Below are positions 11,484-12,714 of a stretch of 12,714 nucleotides of DNA, one piece after another. The notes beneath the pieces are model-generated. The model saw only the letters and a program-made list of their open reading frames with translations, searched no databases and was not told the DNA's origin. The stretch lies in NCBI GenBank assembly GCA_023248665.1, contig JAHFEC010000019.1, positions 1-12,714 on the forward strand. The letters are read 5' to 3'. The translations under genes were made by a program, and so were the position numbers. The stretch is from Microcaldota archaeon. GTDB lineage: Archaea; Micrarchaeota; Micrarchaeia; Anstonellales; Anstonellaceae. How positions within the stretch are numbered: the stretch's first letter is position 1; each line of letters opens with the position of its first letter.

Positions 11484-12714
11484 ATGCTTGCAACATCGGA
11501 CCCTGAAATTTGGAATTTCTACAAGCAAGAATGGCGCCGCCAAGAAGAAGGCCTCGAGCTCATCCCGTCCGAGAACTACGCCTCGCTTGACGTGATGGCC
11601 GCCTGCGGCGGCATCTTCACCAACAAGTACGCCGAAGGCTACCCCAAGAAAAGGTATTATGGCGGCAACGAATGGATTGACGAAGTCGAGCTTCTGGCCA
11701 TCGAGCGCTCCAAGAAACTGTTCGGCGCCGGCTTTGCCAACGTGCAGCCGCACGCCGGCAGCCAAGCCAACATGGCCGTCTACTTCGCCCTCCTCCAGCC
11801 CGGGGACACGGTGATGGGCCTCAACCTCTCGCAAGGGGGGCACCTCACGCACGGCTCGCCGGTGAATTTCTCAGGCAAGCTCTACAAAGTCGTGGCCTTC
11901 AACGTGCATCCCGAAACCCACCTGCTCGACTACGACGAGATCGCGCGCCTGGCCGAGCAGCATAAGCCCAAGATGATCATTGCCGGCTTCACAGCCTACC
12001 CCCGGCAGGTGGATTTTTCGCGCTTCGCCAAAATCGCGCATTCGTGCGGGGCCAAACTGATGGCCGACATGTCGCACGTGGCCGGCCTCGTGGCCGGCGG
12101 GGTTCATCCCTCGCCCGTCGGGCACGCCGACGTCACCACCTCCACCACGCACAAGACTTTGCGCGGCCCGCGCGGGGCCTTCATCCTCTCATCCAACGAG
12201 GAGACGGCCAAGGCGGTCGACAAGGCCGTGTTCCCCGGTTTGCAGGGCGGCCCGCTGGAGAACATGATCATGGCCAAAGCGGTGTGCTTCAACGAGGCGG
12301 CCCGGCCCGAATTCAAAATCTACGCCAAACAGATCGTCCATAATGCCAAAGCCCTCGCCCATGCGCTTGATGACCTCGGCTTCGTCCTCGTCTCCGGCGG
12401 CACCGACACCCACCTGCTGCTCGTCGACCTGCGCAACCGCAAGCTTACCGGCAAAGAGGCGCAACTGGCACTCGACGCCGCCGGCATCACGTGCAACAAG
12501 AACACCATCCCCAACGACCCGGCCAGCCCCTTCATCACCTCGGGCATCCGCCTCGGCACGCCGGCGCTGACCACGCGCGGCATGAAGGAGAAGGAGATGG
12601 AGAAGGTGGCGCACTTCATCGAAGAAGTCCTGCGCTCGCCAAACGACGGGGCAGTGCGCAAGAAAGTGAAAGAAGAGATCAATAGAATGACGACCGAGTT
12701 CCCGGTTTATCCCG
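11484..12714 (+). CDS. glyA: serine hydroxymethyltransferase (3' end cut by window)
   Basis: About 410 residues of serine hydroxymethyltransferase, a PLP enzyme that interconverts serine and glycine while charging a folate-type carrier with a one-carbon unit. Visible landmarks are LIPSENYAS (E30, the catalytic glutamate), YPKKRYYGGNE, PHAGSQANMAVY, and STTHKTLRGPRG with the PLP lysine at K224. Then come PGLQGGPLEN, GTDTHLLLVDLR and SGIRLGTPALTTRG. The start MLATSDPEIW is set by the ribosome site and promoter upstream. The frame stays open to the right edge, and only a few residues should be missing relative to the usual length of about 415 to 430. No active-site residue is lost. It works with purB in supplying purine precursors. 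Expression may be controlled through the palindrome at 11411-11429. Confidence 0.97.
   Translation, partial: MLATSDPEIWNFYKQEWRRQEEGLELIPSENYASLDVMAACGGIFTNKYAEGYPKKRYYGGNEWIDEVELLAIERSKKLFGAGFANVQPHAGSQANMAVYFALLQPGDTVMGLNLSQGGHLTHGSPVNFSGKLYKVVAFNVHPETHLLDYDEIARLAEQHKPKMIIAGFTAYPRQVDFSRFAKIAHSCGAKLMADMSHVAGLVAGGVHPSPVGHADVTTSTTHKTLRGPRGAFILSSNEETAKAVDKAVFPGLQGGPLENMIMAKAVCFNEAARPEFKIYAKQIVHNAKALAHALDDLGFVLVSGGTDTHLLLVDLRNRKLTGKEAQLALDAAGITCNKNTIPNDPASPFITSGIRLGTPALTTRGMKEKEMEKVAHFIEEVLRSPNDGAVRKKVKEEINRMTTEFPVYP

Noticed and set aside
11442..12682. Minus-strand frames opposite the glyA region
   Set aside because: They are shadows of glyA, whose own frame is open to the right edge and carries every active-site motif.
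1..12714. tRNA or rRNA genes, a CRISPR array, a transposase or an integrase
   Set aside because: No cloverleaf, no regularly spaced repeats and no recombinase motifs were seen by eye; the only repeats are the duplicated glycosyltransferase end and the short dyads listed.

Overview
The window looks like a chromosomal segment of a GC-rich archaeon. AT-rich TATA boxes lie about 25 bases upstream of several starts, two genes appear leaderless (start codon at the expected transcription start), other genes carry GGTG-type ribosome sites, and an archaeal-type ATPase_2/DUF234 protein is present. A DPANN-like lineage is possible from the compact spacing and the cluster of unfamiliar exported proteins, but the sequence does not settle the phylum.

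Region 1 (1-1842): a fragment of a glycosyltransferase 3' end on the minus strand (139-270), then a leaderless DUF234-type ATPase gene (311-1684) with a tandem dyad operator over its start, then a spacer with a hairpin and a perfect 14-bp inverted repeat. The left fragment matches the 3' end of the intact glycosyltransferase on the right, at a constant offset of 1704 bases and with a 33-base identical core. The ATPase gene is therefore bracketed by direct repeats and looks like an inserted cassette or the product of a duplication.

Region 2 (1843-8906): an intact GT4-like glycosyltransferase on the minus strand, divergent from four plus-strand genes for exported proteins (567, 239, 516 and 460 aa). 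All four have signal peptides, and three have a C-terminal membrane anchor. The first and third are paralogues with three Rossmann-like repeats resembling cell-wall-binding repeat 2, followed by Ig-like domains. The second and fourth share an N-terminal module ending in W-x2-FYG. Three of the four are rich in N-glycosylation sequons. I read this as a cell-envelope gene set, possibly served by the neighbouring glycosyltransferase; this is the best candidate for an undescribed system here.

Region 3 (8984-12714): housekeeping metabolism. purB (adenylosuccinate lyase) and glyA (serine hydroxymethyltransferase, cut by the right edge) are separated by an AT-rich gene of unknown function that may have an RNase H-like fold, probably acquired horizontally. 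glyA has a perfect 19-base palindrome directly before its TATA box. I saw no tRNA, rRNA, CRISPR array or transposase.
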